The notes under the pieces: model-generated
The model's database searches: none
Seen by the model: only the letters and a program-made list of their open reading frames with translations
What the model was told of the DNA's origin: nothing
Made by a program: the position numbers and the translations under genes
Shown: positions 34,201 to 44,270 of the stretch, in pieces
Numbering within the stretch: position 1 is the first letter of the stretch
How the letters are laid out: every line of letters starts with the position of its first letter
Assembly (NCBI GenBank): GCA_945910005.1
Contig: OX246746.1
Location: forward strand, 32,139,624-32,203,623
Source of the DNA: Isoperla grammatica
Lineage: Eukaryota; Arthropoda; Insecta; Plecoptera; Perlodidae
DNA: 64,000 nucleotides
Direction of reading: 5' to 3'

Positions 34201-34528
34201 AATATATTTTTAACGTTATTTACGAGATCTCGCTCCTAAAACGTGACATTTGACGGCACTATTATTTTTATTCTCACGTTACCTCAATAGCCAAGATCGT
34301 TTTTGTAATAATACTATGTCTTCGAAAAGATCGTCAAATTTCAAGGAGGGGGCAAATTAACGTTATAATCGACGTGTGGACCACTTTCATAGTACAAGAA
34401 AAGTTCGAGGGCCATCTCCGCCACAACCTCGTGTGGCAGGCGGTAGGCGAATCGTTGACGGAGATGGGCATAATTAGAACGGCCGAGGCAATAAAGGCGA
34501 AGATAAATAATTTTTAAGCCGAGTATTA
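31300..34528. other. Gene-poor AT-rich stretch
   Basis: About 3.2 kb without recognised features. Frames at 32398-32676 and 32629-32913 overlap on opposite strands and lack motifs. The block 33060-33330 is extremely AT-rich. A pair of TCTTTAAATACA/TGTATTTAAAGA words near 34120-34165 makes a small inverted repeat. Confidence 0.4.
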
Positions 34529-34535
34529 CAAAATA

Positions 34536-34962
34536 TTTATTTATTTATTTTTATTTTATTGTAATTAAGGCCAGTGTAGGGCACAATGCCCTCTTTAGCC
34601 TGATAAGTGATGATTGATGAATGATAATTAAGAAGGGAGGAGGGGAAGCCTGGTACCGGCACGTAGCCTACTCCTGTCGAAAAGTACCAAGGGGACCATC
34701 GGCTTTACGTCCCATCCGAAAGGGTACGGTGTAACTTTGACCAGTCATATAGGTTCCTCCACTAACCTCGACTGCCGAGCAGTTGACGAGAAGAACGAAG
34801 CTGTTACACAAGCTTTCGAACCCTCCAATCTGCTCTAACCAACGGTAACTAGTGTTTCAGAGGTGAGTGGTCACCCATCCACCTCCTGACCTAGCCCGAG
34901 GTTGCTTAACTTCGGTGTTCGTATGGGAACCGCCTAAGCGACCGCGGCAAAACCGTTGGCTT
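34536..34962 (-). mobile_element. 5S-rRNA-derived SINE, copy 3
   Basis: The same element as at 15972 and 30881, on the minus strand. A short flanking repeat, CAAAATA (34529-34535 and 34963-34969), fits a target duplication. The tail on the minus strand is an AAATAAATAAATA run. A two-base insertion (GGGTACGG against GGACGG in copy 1) shifts the antisense frame that is open in the other two copies, which argues against coding. Confidence 0.88.
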
Positions 34963-34969
34963 CAAAATA

Positions 34970-35748
34970 AAGAAAACAAGTTCAGTCCATTCAATCAATT
35001 CAAACCCTAGTCCTAGTGGCGTGTTTATTGTTTACATTAACCTAACCTCACTTATGGGTGCAATCTGGCTGGAGGGAGATTTAATTCAATATTAGTTCAG
35101 AAAGTAACCACAGTGTTACAGCACATGCTAATTACATCTAGTGTAGTTGATGTTTTATTTAAGCATAGGATCATAAATATACTCTGTACTTAAATAGAAC
35201 TGAGTGTAGAAGAAGTAACAGAGAAGTTTCTCAGAACTGCAATTAGGACAAAGAAAATGCTATTGACCATATTGACAAAGCAATATTTTCGTAATGGTTA
35301 GTATATTGTCGTACTCTCCACTCGCCCGAGAAATGAGAGAAAAGAGAGTTGGTTCCAGCAGCATCGCCGTAGCTGTGATTCTCCTGCGGTGTCTGCTTTC
35401 AACTCACTTTTACTATTTCTTGTGGCATTACATGGACAACCTGCAAGTGTTCGCGAGTCACACGATATCATCCATCTGACTCAGGGCAAAGCTTGAAGAC
35501 CCTTGCCAGACTTTGATTGCATTTAGAGGACTAGAGTAACCATAGAGAAACTCAATTTTATTTGTATTATTCGTTCTGTTACTGCAAAACGAATATATAC
35601 AGATCATATTTGAAGTGAAGATTACATAAAACTACAGTAGAGACGTGAACAAAATATTATATAGCGGTAGATGTTTTAGTTTACACTCCGAAGATGAAAC
35701 GTGTTCAAAGAAAATTACATGTTGGCAAACGAAAAATAATAAGCACAA
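34970..35748. other. Spacer, nothing recognised
   Basis: Unique-looking AT-rich DNA with a 61-codon frame at 35294-35479 of no evident meaning. Confidence 0.4.
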
Positions 35749-36779
35749 CATTTAAAATGTTGATAATTGAAGTGAGCGGTTTGGGAGACCACAACAGAAT
35801 GTCACGACGCTACAACATAATATGAAATGTTGTTTATTGAAGTGAGCGGTTTGGGAGACCACAACACAACCTCACGACGCTACAACATAATATGAAATGT
35901 TGATTATTGAAGTGAGCGGTTTGGGAGACCACAACACAACCTCACGACGCTACAACATAATATGAAATGTTGATTATTGAAGTGAGCCGGTTTGGGAGAC
36001 TACAACACAACCTCACGACGCTACAACATATAATGAAATGTTGATTATTGAAGTTAGCGGTTTGGGAGACCACAACACAACCTCACGACGCTACAACATA
36101 ATATGAAATGTTGATAATTGAAGTGAGCGGTTTGGGAGACAACACAACCTCACGACGCTACAACATAATATGAAATGTTGATTATTGAAGTGAGCGGTTT
36201 GGGAGACCACAACACAACCTCACGACGCTACAACATAATATGAAATGTTGATTATTGAAGTGAGCGGTTTGGGAGACCACAACATAACCTCACGATGCTA
36301 CAACATAATATGAAATGTTGATAATTGAAGTGAGCGGTTTGGGAGACTTCAACACAACCTCACGACGATACAACATATAATGAAATGTTGATTATTGAAG
36401 TGAGCGGTTTGGGAGACTACAACACAACCTCACGACGCTACAACATAATATGAAATGTTGATAATTGAAGTGAGCGGTTTGGGAGACTTACACACAACCT
36501 CACGACGCTACAACATATAATGAAATGTTGATTATTGAAGTGAGCGGTTTGGGAGACTACAACACAACCTCACGACGCTACAACATAATATGAAATGTTG
36601 ATTATTGAAGTGAGCGGTTTGGGAGACCACAACACAACCTCACGACGCTACAACACAATATGAAATGTTGATTATTGAAGTGAGCGGTTTGGGAGACCAC
36701 AACACAACCTCACGACGCTACAACATAATATGAAATGTTGATTATTGAAGTGAGCGGTTTGGGAGACCACAACACAATG
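35749..36779. repeat. Satellite, 70-bp unit, ~15 copies
   Basis: GAAGTGAGCGGTTTGGGAGA recurs at 35769, 35839, 35909, 35979, 36050 and on to about 36747, at a period of 70 with one-base shifts. Variants (GATTATT/GATAATT, ACCACAAC/ACTACAAC, CATAATATG/CATATAATG) are interspersed, indicating exchange among units. The minus-strand frame 37075-36710 runs into the array and is not a gene. Confidence 0.95.
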
Positions 36780-37124
36780 TGGCAACATCCTCGACTACTA
36801 TTATCAGTTTTGCTGCACGTTTGTGAATGACAGGTAGGCGGTGGCGGCCTGACATGTGTTGCGGTGCTGATAAGATAGCAATATAGATGGTAAACACACC
36901 ATGCAACTATCTGCTTTGTTATCGTGACTGGCGGTACGAGACTTCGAGTATCATGATCACACACCTGGTTCAACCATATGTATAGACAATGGATTTCCGT
37001 TTCTTCGATCATCATTAATTTGGGCGTGGACAGGTAGTGGTGAAGCATGCACGATTGCACGTGCACCGCACGCATATATCACTTATATACATGAGTAAAG
37101 GCAGTACCACATTAGGGCTACAAT
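36780..37124. other. Spacer, nothing recognised
   Basis: Short unique stretch between the 70-bp satellite and a SINE. No feature seen. Confidence 0.4.
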
Positions 37125-37380
37125 TGTCAAATAAAGGCAGCTCAGCGGTAAGACGCGAGACTAATTCGGGAGTTTGCCGGTTCGATTCCGGCCACCGGCA
37201 GTCCTGACTTAACGTTTTTTCCGAGGTCTTTCGCAGTCCTAAAGACGAATGCTGCGAATGAGTCTTCGGATATTCCTTCCCAGCTATCCAAACATCCTAA
37301 TAACCTAATTAGTCACCTGAAGAGAGGCCCATCAGGTAAAGCTGGTATGCACCCTAACGGGTATTCCTACGAATTAAATT
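37125..37380 (+). mobile_element. tRNA-derived SINE, copy 3 (best preserved)
   Basis: GGCAGCTCAGCGGTAAGACG supplies the A box and GCCGGTTCGATTCCGGCC an excellent B box with its stem. The CACCGGCAGTCCTGACTT junction then leads to a body with TTTTCCGAGGTCTTTCGCAG and ATTCCTTCCCAGCTATCC. Head and body match 2283-2525. Immediately downstream, GCAGTAGCTCAGTTGGGG (about 37421) is another A-box-like word, without a B box, perhaps a second truncated head. Confidence 0.8.
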
Positions 37381-37529
37381 ACAATCGTAGAATCGAGTTT
37401 ACGATTGGCGGCTCATGCGCAGTAGCTCAGTTGGGGAAACATTCGAATGCAAAATGTTCTAGACCGAGATCTAAAATAAAATTACGAATTGCCTTTCTAA
37501 GAAAGCCACTTACAAATTTATAAATATAT

Positions 37530-38800
37530 ATTATTTTATTACAACGCTTATATTAACTTGCCTTGTTTGTCTGGACGAAATCTTTGGATCGATATTCCAC
37601 CTACTTCTAGATGTTTGATCAAGCTGAAATGTTTTGCACAGACGTATTCCTGATGACAATAGATGAATCAACTGTCATATTTACTAAATTATCAATTAAT
37701 TCATCATAATTAATTAATTAATGTTTTACATGGAAATCGATGAATCTTTGAATCGATATTTCACCTACTTTTAAATGTTCTATCAAGCTGAAATTTTGTA
37801 CACAGACGTATTCCTGATGACAATACATGAACCAACTGTCATATTTACTAAATTGTCAATTAATTCATCATAATTAATTAATTCATGTTTTATATGGAAA
37901 TCGATGTTTAACCCACTTTCCAACGTTACATCGAATTGAAAGTGTTCACACAAACGTATTCCTTATGACAATACACGAATCAATTGTCATATTTACTAAA
38001 TCGTCAATTAATTCATCATAATTAATTAATTAATTAATGTTTTATATGAAAATCGATGTACAGCCCACTTCTCAACGTCAAATCGAGTTGAAAGTTTTTA
38101 CACAGACGTGTTTTTAATGACTTCACACGAATTAATTGTCATATAAACTAAATAATCAATTAATTCATTATAATTAATTAATTGATGTTTTATATGGGAA
38201 TCGATGTTTAACCCACTTTCCAACGTCAAATCGAGTTGAAAGTTTTCACACAGACGTATTCTTAATGACAATACACGTATCAATTGTCATATTTACTAAA
38301 AATAGTCAGTTAATTCATCATAATTAATTAATTAATGTTTTATATGAAAATCGATGTACAGCCCACTTCTCAACGTCAAATCGAGTTGAAAGTTTTTACA
38401 CAGACGTATTTTTAATGACTTCACACGAATCAATTGTCATATTAACTAAATAATCAATTAATTCATCATAATTAATTAATTGATGTTTTATATGGGAATC
38501 GATGTTTCACCCACTTCCCAACGTCGAATCGAGTTTAAAGTTTTCACACAGACGTATTCTTAATGACAATACATGAATCAATTGCCATATTTACTAAATA
38601 ATCAATTAAGCCATCATAATTAATTAATTGATGTTTTATATGGGGATCGATAAAGCACTCACTTTCGAACGTCGAATTGAGCTGAAAGTTTGCACACAGA
38701 CAAATTCTTAATGACAATACATGAATCAATTGTCATATTTACTAAATAATCAATTAAACCATCATATTTAATTAATCAATCGATATTCGATATATATTCG
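37530..38800. repeat. ~150-bp tandem repeat, 8 copies
   Basis: The TCGAT landmark before the CCCACTT word falls at about 37589, 37753, 37901, 38053, 38201, 38351, 38499 and 38647. Spacing is 148-164 bases. Each unit has the order ATCGAT..., CCCACTT, CAACGTC, GAAAGTTTTCACACAGACG, AATGACAATACA, then CATCATAATTAATTAATT. Alternate units are more alike (GTTTAACC versus GTACAGCC), which suggests amplification as dimers. A single diverged stretch of the same family lies at 62220-62570. Tandem cores like this are reported in non-autonomous Helitron-type repeats of invertebrates, but I see no decisive terminus. Confidence 0.9.
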
Positions 38801-38831
38801 ATTGCAAGATTCTTTAAGACTAAAAAGTATA

Positions 38832-39138
38832 AAATAATATTACATGAAAAAAATATTTTTTTTAAAAAACAACGCTTATATTTAAATGCACTAAAAAGTA
38901 AAAAATAAATTTTCGCCCAACAAATTTTTGCCTCACTCGGAAAATAATAAGCGTTGGGCGCTTTCCCTGCATAAACAGCAGAATACTGCAATCTATGTAA
39001 ATACCGAAAGCGCCCAACGCTTTTATTTTCCGAGTGAGGCAAAAATTTGTTGGGCGAAAATTTATTTTTTACTTTTTAGTGCATTTAAATATAAGCGTTG
39101 TTTTTAAAAAAATATATTTTTTTCATGTAATATTATTT
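38832..39138. repeat. 307-bp foldback with ~130-bp arms
   Basis: The left arm (38832-38965) and right arm (39006-39138) are nearly perfect inverted copies around a 40-base loop. AAATAATATTACATGAAA pairs with TTTCATGTAATATTATTT at the base, and AAGCGTTGGGCGCTTTC with GAAAGCGCCCAACGCTT at the top. The transcript of either strand would form a long hairpin. It adjoins the ~150-bp tandem array directly, and the AACGCTTATATT word occurs in both, so the two may form one composite element. Confidence 0.92.
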
Positions 39139-39228
39139 AAGTAATTACGAAGATGAAAAACTCAATTTATTTTCATGTAATTATCAAAACTACCAATATT
39201 GTTTCGACAAAGTTGGTTCGAATACTAT

Positions 39229-39667
39229 CACTGGAGTTAGCAAGGCATTTCAAACCGGCGTGGTGCAATCGCTTCGAGTCAAACCGATTTGAAAACCTTG
39301 GTAATCGTATCGAATTTGGGCCAAATCGGTTTCATTTCAATCCAGTTGATCAATTGAATTGAAAGTATCAAATCGCATTGAAAACCCTTGATAAATACGT
39401 CAAACCGACTGCAGCGACTGCAGAGCTGCGCGCGCACTGCACTGCCTTCTTACACGGATATGAGCCTTGTATATCAACTTACTAAGATTCCTATTGTCAA
39501 CCAAAAAAAATCTAGAAGGCTTAAGCGGGAGATTTGATTTCAATTCACTTACGAATTGATTTGTTGAAAGCAGCTTCAAATATGCGTGATAAATAGGTAG
39601 TTCAACCCGGTTTGAACTCAAACTGGTTCGGTTCAAATCGGATTGAAATGCCTTGCTAACTCCAGTG
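39229..39667. mobile_element. 439-bp CACTA-like MITE
   Basis: Ends are CACTGGAGTTAGCAAGGC and GCCTTGCTAACTCCAGTG, perfect inverted copies, followed inward by ATTTCAA/TTGAAAT. TAT lies on both sides (39226-39228, 39668-39670). A CACT start with a 3-base target duplication is the pattern of CACTA/EnSpm elements. Several subterminal words (CAAACCG/CGGTTTG) recur, also typical. No transposase is encoded. Frames at 39153-39362 and 39400-39636 lie in it without meaning. Confidence 0.8.
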
Positions 39668-39670
39668 TAT

Positions 39671-40162
39671 CTTTCATATGCCAGTTCCTTAATGTGATCT
39701 TATTACCCACGGGCCACACATACGTTAATACAGCAAATAACCTTGGATGATAAGACTTATTTTAACCTCCTCTTTGAAGTTTGAACGCGCTTTTATCCCT
39801 TCCGAGATTCACAACCCTCTAATCAGATAAACTCACTCTGAAGTCTGAATACGCCAACGCGGTATATCCTCGCGAGAACAGAAAAGAGCTACGTCAGTTC
39901 GCGTATAAAAGAAAATTCTTTTGACGGAATTCCACTTTTTTATAAAGCTAGATAATATAATCTCGATAACCACCCACATTAAACCTATATCGTTTAACGA
40001 AAATCAGGCCCATGAGGACATATTTTTAAATAGTACTTTATGTGTTGCTTAGCAACGCACTTGACGGATCCGACAATTTGTAAACGTCTCTAGATATTAT
40101 TTTTTAAAAAAAGCGTTAATTTGACGCGGTTTTTGTAGTATAATGAGACTACCCAGTTGCCG
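39671..40162. other. Spacer, nothing recognised
   Basis: Short unique stretch; no gene, repeat or RNA seen. Confidence 0.4.
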
Positions 40163-40166
40163 TTAA

Positions 40167-40836
40167 AGGAACAGTCAGGTGAAAACCTAAAAAACTACCA
40201 TTTGTATATAGCCGCCCACAAATATGGAAAACATGACTAAAAGATACCATACTTTAAAAGCAGGCGGTAAAAAATTATAGAAAACGCGATTTTTTGGCTT
40301 GTTGCTACCAAGTAGCACCGAGCAACTCTTCTCCTGGTAATTCCCATGTAAAAAAAAAATGTTACCTCGAGATAGTAAAACCACCGCTAAAATATGGCAC
40401 TTATCAAAAATTGATCACGAGGTTTAATGTGCATCGTTTCTCTACCGATGTCATGCTTCTTAGTACGAACGTGTACTTCTACAAAATGCCCTTCAATTAA
40501 TTTTTTTGTGACTTGATGTGTAGAAAAGTTGCAATCTGTTTTGAGCGGCACTGTCCGCAGTCGCCGAGTGTTTGGCGGAGCGCTGGCTGGACTCGTATTA
40601 CACAATGCGTGCTCTGTCTATCGGGAAGGGGCTAGCGAGCTCAGAACTGATACAGCTGTACTACGCTTTAGAAGAAAAATGCAGCAAAGCTGGCGAAGGG
40701 AATCTAGTAGAATAGCTAAATGTTCACTTTTTTTTCTTGCATTGAGGCAACCTATATCAATTTTATTTTACACATAACTGAATTCATGCACTTATGACTC
40801 ATTGGTGATTTTTTAGTTTTTCACCTGACTATTCCT
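40167..40836. mobile_element. 670-bp TTAA-flanked MITE, family K1 copy 1
   Basis: The element starts AGGAACAGTCAGGTGAAAA and ends TTTTTCACCTGACTATTCCT. It is flanked by TTAA on both sides (40163-40166, 40837-40840). TTAA insertion is typical of piggyBac and Kolobok transposons, and an AGG terminus fits Kolobok better. A reversed copy is at 51666-52324. Both share a frame with HN(A/E)CSVYREGASELRTDT, but it is not a transposase and has no distinct start in the two copies. Confidence 0.88.
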
Positions 40837-40840
40837 TTAA

Positions 40841-42895
40841 AGAAATACACATGCGTTGGTGCCGCTATAGCATAATAGCATACTAAGGGCAATGACACGC
40901 TTGCTTGTTATTGAGCAATCCTGCCAGTATTCACGCGGGATGTGGTTGGGGGGAAGGGAGGGGATGGAGGGGGTAATAAGGATACCGAACGCCGCTCGTT
41001 CACGGAAATAATTACTTGTTGACGTCACTTCAAAAGTTGTCATTGTTGGTGTACGGCGCCTGCCTCATAAGCGCCCATACGACTGGGAGCGGTTCTTTGT
41101 TCTTTGTTTCAAGGCAAGTGCGCAAATCCCAGCGATGAAATCGACTATTTATACGATGTTTTCGACCGCGGTGGCTCATGCGGTTGCTGCGCAAGTCTAT
41201 TACCCACAATTCTCGGTATCGGGATCGCCATCGCAATCCGGAAATCGTGATCGAGTTAACACATGGTTCTTATGTTTACAACTAGGTCGTAATGTCATAA
41301 TGATTTGTAATGAGAAGATTGCGATCCCGATCCCGATTAAGATCAGGATTCCTACAATAAACATGTGGCTCATGGGGGCCGGCGTACATCGCCCATCATC
41401 GTCTCGAATAGCATGATTGTAATAATTGAGACGTAAAGCAACACGAATCATTATCATCATTTGTATGCGATGTTGAAATAAGACAATAATACTATTAAAT
41501 GTAATGTTAAACCACATTTTAATTAAACATAAATAATAAGAGCTTTCTTGAGTAGCCTAATCTTTGGCATTTGTGTTTGGCGTCGAGTGTCTTCCGGCAA
41601 CCGTTGACAATTGACATGCGTGGAGTTGCCAAAGACAACTTGTTTTCATTGGTTTTAGCAAAATAGAAAACACGTTACAAAATAAAAGTATTTTAGTGAA
41701 TGGGAAACCCATGGGGTTTGGAGAATCGTTAATTAATATTATACCTTATAATACCTTGTATTTCCTCTAGGTGAATAGAACTAATTGCTGATGGGGAACA
41801 TGGAACATCTACATAACTGTGGTTATAAATTTAAGCCATTCACATCAAACCCATGTCTCTTTGCGGTTTTTTAAATTATTTACTTTAGAACTCTGACTGA
41901 TAAATCGGCAGCGCCAAGTTAAAAAAGCTTCCCATCCACCTCCCCTTACCCCCCCCCCCCCCCCCCCTCCCTCTCTGATAGAGGTGTCGGTTAGAACTTT
42001 CTCGTCAGCTGTTTTTTATTTTGTTTGTATGTGATAGTAACAAATTTCGTAACAATCATTTTGTGTAAAGGCTTTCCAAGGCGAGCTTGTTTCCCTGTGT
42101 GTTCGGATGAGGGAACACCAAGAGGAACGCCAAGAGGGACCGACAAGCTCAGGCGTCGACAACGATTTGACGAAATTTGCAAAGCCTGGTCGAGCACAGT
42201 CGTACCTAAAGGAATGCAACCTATATAATAGTCTGGTCGGATGGGATCGAATTGTGGTGAGCTTTAATTAATACAATGTGCAAATTAAACGTGTGGTTGT
42301 ATCACCACCGTTGACCGGTGCTCTATACAACCTAATATGACCAGCTGAGATGTGATGACAGTCACATGCTGATCGTACCCTCGTTGACATGCTACTCTAT
42401 CATGTACACTCGCTGACACATTAATCACGAGTGGTAACACCTCTCCGGGTTAGTTTGTGAATTTTTAGTTGTGTAAACGTATTGTCATACTACAAAGAAG
42501 ACTGACTATATTATTTATTTATTTATTTATTTATCTATTTATAACGTACTTTATATAAGGACGGCTCGTATAGAGTGCCCCAATAGGCGCGGACCCACTT
42601 CAGCCCACATTACAAAGAACATAAGAACATAACAACAATAGATACATAATATAGAGCACTCAATGTTAATTTGACAAATAGGATGAAAAATAAGGACTAA
42701 GAATATAGTAGTATAATAATGATGTACACATTATACGGAACAGCTCATGGTATTTATGACATAGTTATTTTCATACAGACTTCATGAGGGGGAAAGGGGG
42801 ATTTAAATTTTGGTTTTCGAGCAAATGAGATCGGGGATGTGAGCAAATGGTGAAGTTTGTGGGTTGTAGAATTTAATATACGTGTATTTAGTATA
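40841..42895. other. Gene-poor stretch with simple repeats
   Basis: No gene supported. It contains a pair of near-inverted 21-base words (41218-41238 and 41318-41338, GATTGCGATCCCGAT type), a C19 tract at 41949-41967, an (ATTT)n run at 42511-42540, and a TGACGTCA box near 41019. Frames at 41135-41517 overlap on both strands and lack motifs. Confidence 0.4.
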
Positions 42896-42933
42896 CGCGG
42901 TTCGCTATAGCGCTATGGCTATAGCGAACCGCG
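42896..42933. repeat. Perfect 16-bp-arm palindrome
   Basis: CGCGGTTCGCTATAGC and GCTATAGCGAACCGCG flank a six-base loop (GCTATG). The GC-rich stem stands out in AT-rich DNA. It could be a protein-binding site or a relic of a transposon end. Function unknown. Confidence 0.8.
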
Positions 42934-43945
42934 TTTGAAGGTCTTGAAGACGTTCGAGAATTGAAGCGAAGTTCATGATGATGGAGTACGTTGAGATGTA
43001 ACCAGGGGGAATATATTATTGAGGGTTTACAGGTAAACGGTGTGAAAAGGTGGAGACAATCCAATGTTTCACACATTTGGCAATAAATTACGTCTTCAAG
43101 GATCTTTGGAGAGTGTTAATACACGGGAATTCCCCAGCTTTCGTAAAGGAACCTCTAGACCAAGAAGTTTTATGTCAGAATAACACACACTATAGAAAAT
43201 GCCTCTACACTACAGGCGTGCAAATAATAAAGTTCACTCCGGCTGTGATATCCTCCGAAATAGATTAATAGATAAATAACACGAATTCTATGTAAGATCT
43301 AGATATGAATTTTTAAAGCGATTTTTTAAGCCATATGAATGAACGGGAATAAGCTCTTAGCCCGATTAAAATGCTGATGTTGTGGGTATAGTCATAATCA
43401 TAGTAAAATAAGAGGAGAGGTGAAGATCGTCAAATTGTGCCCAATCAATAAAAGAACGATCCAAGTTTGCTGCCACTCATAACAAATTACAATATTAGAA
43501 AAAAAGCGAAACAAAGTTAAAAGGGAGTTTCAGAAAGGTAAAATGATACATTTTTTGCGCGTTTAAGACGGTATTTTTTGCATTCAAAAATCGCTAATTG
43601 CTTTCAAAAAATTTTATTCGGGTAGAAAATGTTAAATTCGTTTGCTTGTTCAAATAACCATTATATAATTGGAATCGTTATTTAGAATAAGAAACAAGAC
43701 GTTTGGTTTTTGGAACTTTAGTTTCTTTTTTTCACATTTCACCTGACTGACTTCGTGTGAAAACAGATGAAGATATGCCTTAGGGACTTGCTCACCAAAA
43801 GTTAAAGCAAAAGAATAAACTTGTTCACTCACTCTTAGACCAAGGCACAAGAGAAGAACCTTTTATTCAGGTGTGCCAGCTAACACGTTTACAGAAAATT
43901 ACAAAATAACGTTTGATCTGTCGTGGTACATAATAGCATTATCGA
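42934..43945. other. Spacer, nothing recognised
   Basis: AT-rich DNA with short, meaningless frames up to the satellite edge. Confidence 0.4.
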
Positions 43946-44270
43946 GGGTTGCTAGCATGAGATAAGATACGGCCTCCATTAGACATGTCTGCTGACATGA
44001 GATAAATACGACATCCATAAGACATATCTGCTGACATGAAATAAGATACGGCCTCCATTAGACATGTCTGCTGACATGAGATAAGATACGGCCTCCATTA
44101 GACATATCTGTTGACATGAGATAACATACGGCCTCCATTAGACATGTCTGCTGACATGAGATAAGATACGGCCTCCATTAGACATGTCTGCTGACATGAG
44201 ATAAGATACGGCCTCCATTAGACATGTCTGCTGACATGAGATAAGATACGGCCTCCATTAGACATGTCTG
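43946..44270. repeat. Satellite, 40-bp unit, ~8 copies
   Basis: GACATGAGATAAGATACGGC followed by CTCCATTAGACATGTCTGCT repeats eight times with few changes. It abuts the 43-bp array, and both units contain the word TCTGCTGACAT at the junction, so the two arrays share a module. Confidence 0.93.

Noticed and set aside
36710..37075. 121-codon minus frame as a secreted or cysteine-rich protein
   Set aside because: Its C-terminal part is the 70-bp satellite and the rest lacks any motif.
42025..42228. Overlapping frames on both strands with PRGTPRGT words
   Set aside because: A short internal repeat (AGGAACGCCAAGAGG) gives the words; both strands are open and no family is recognised.
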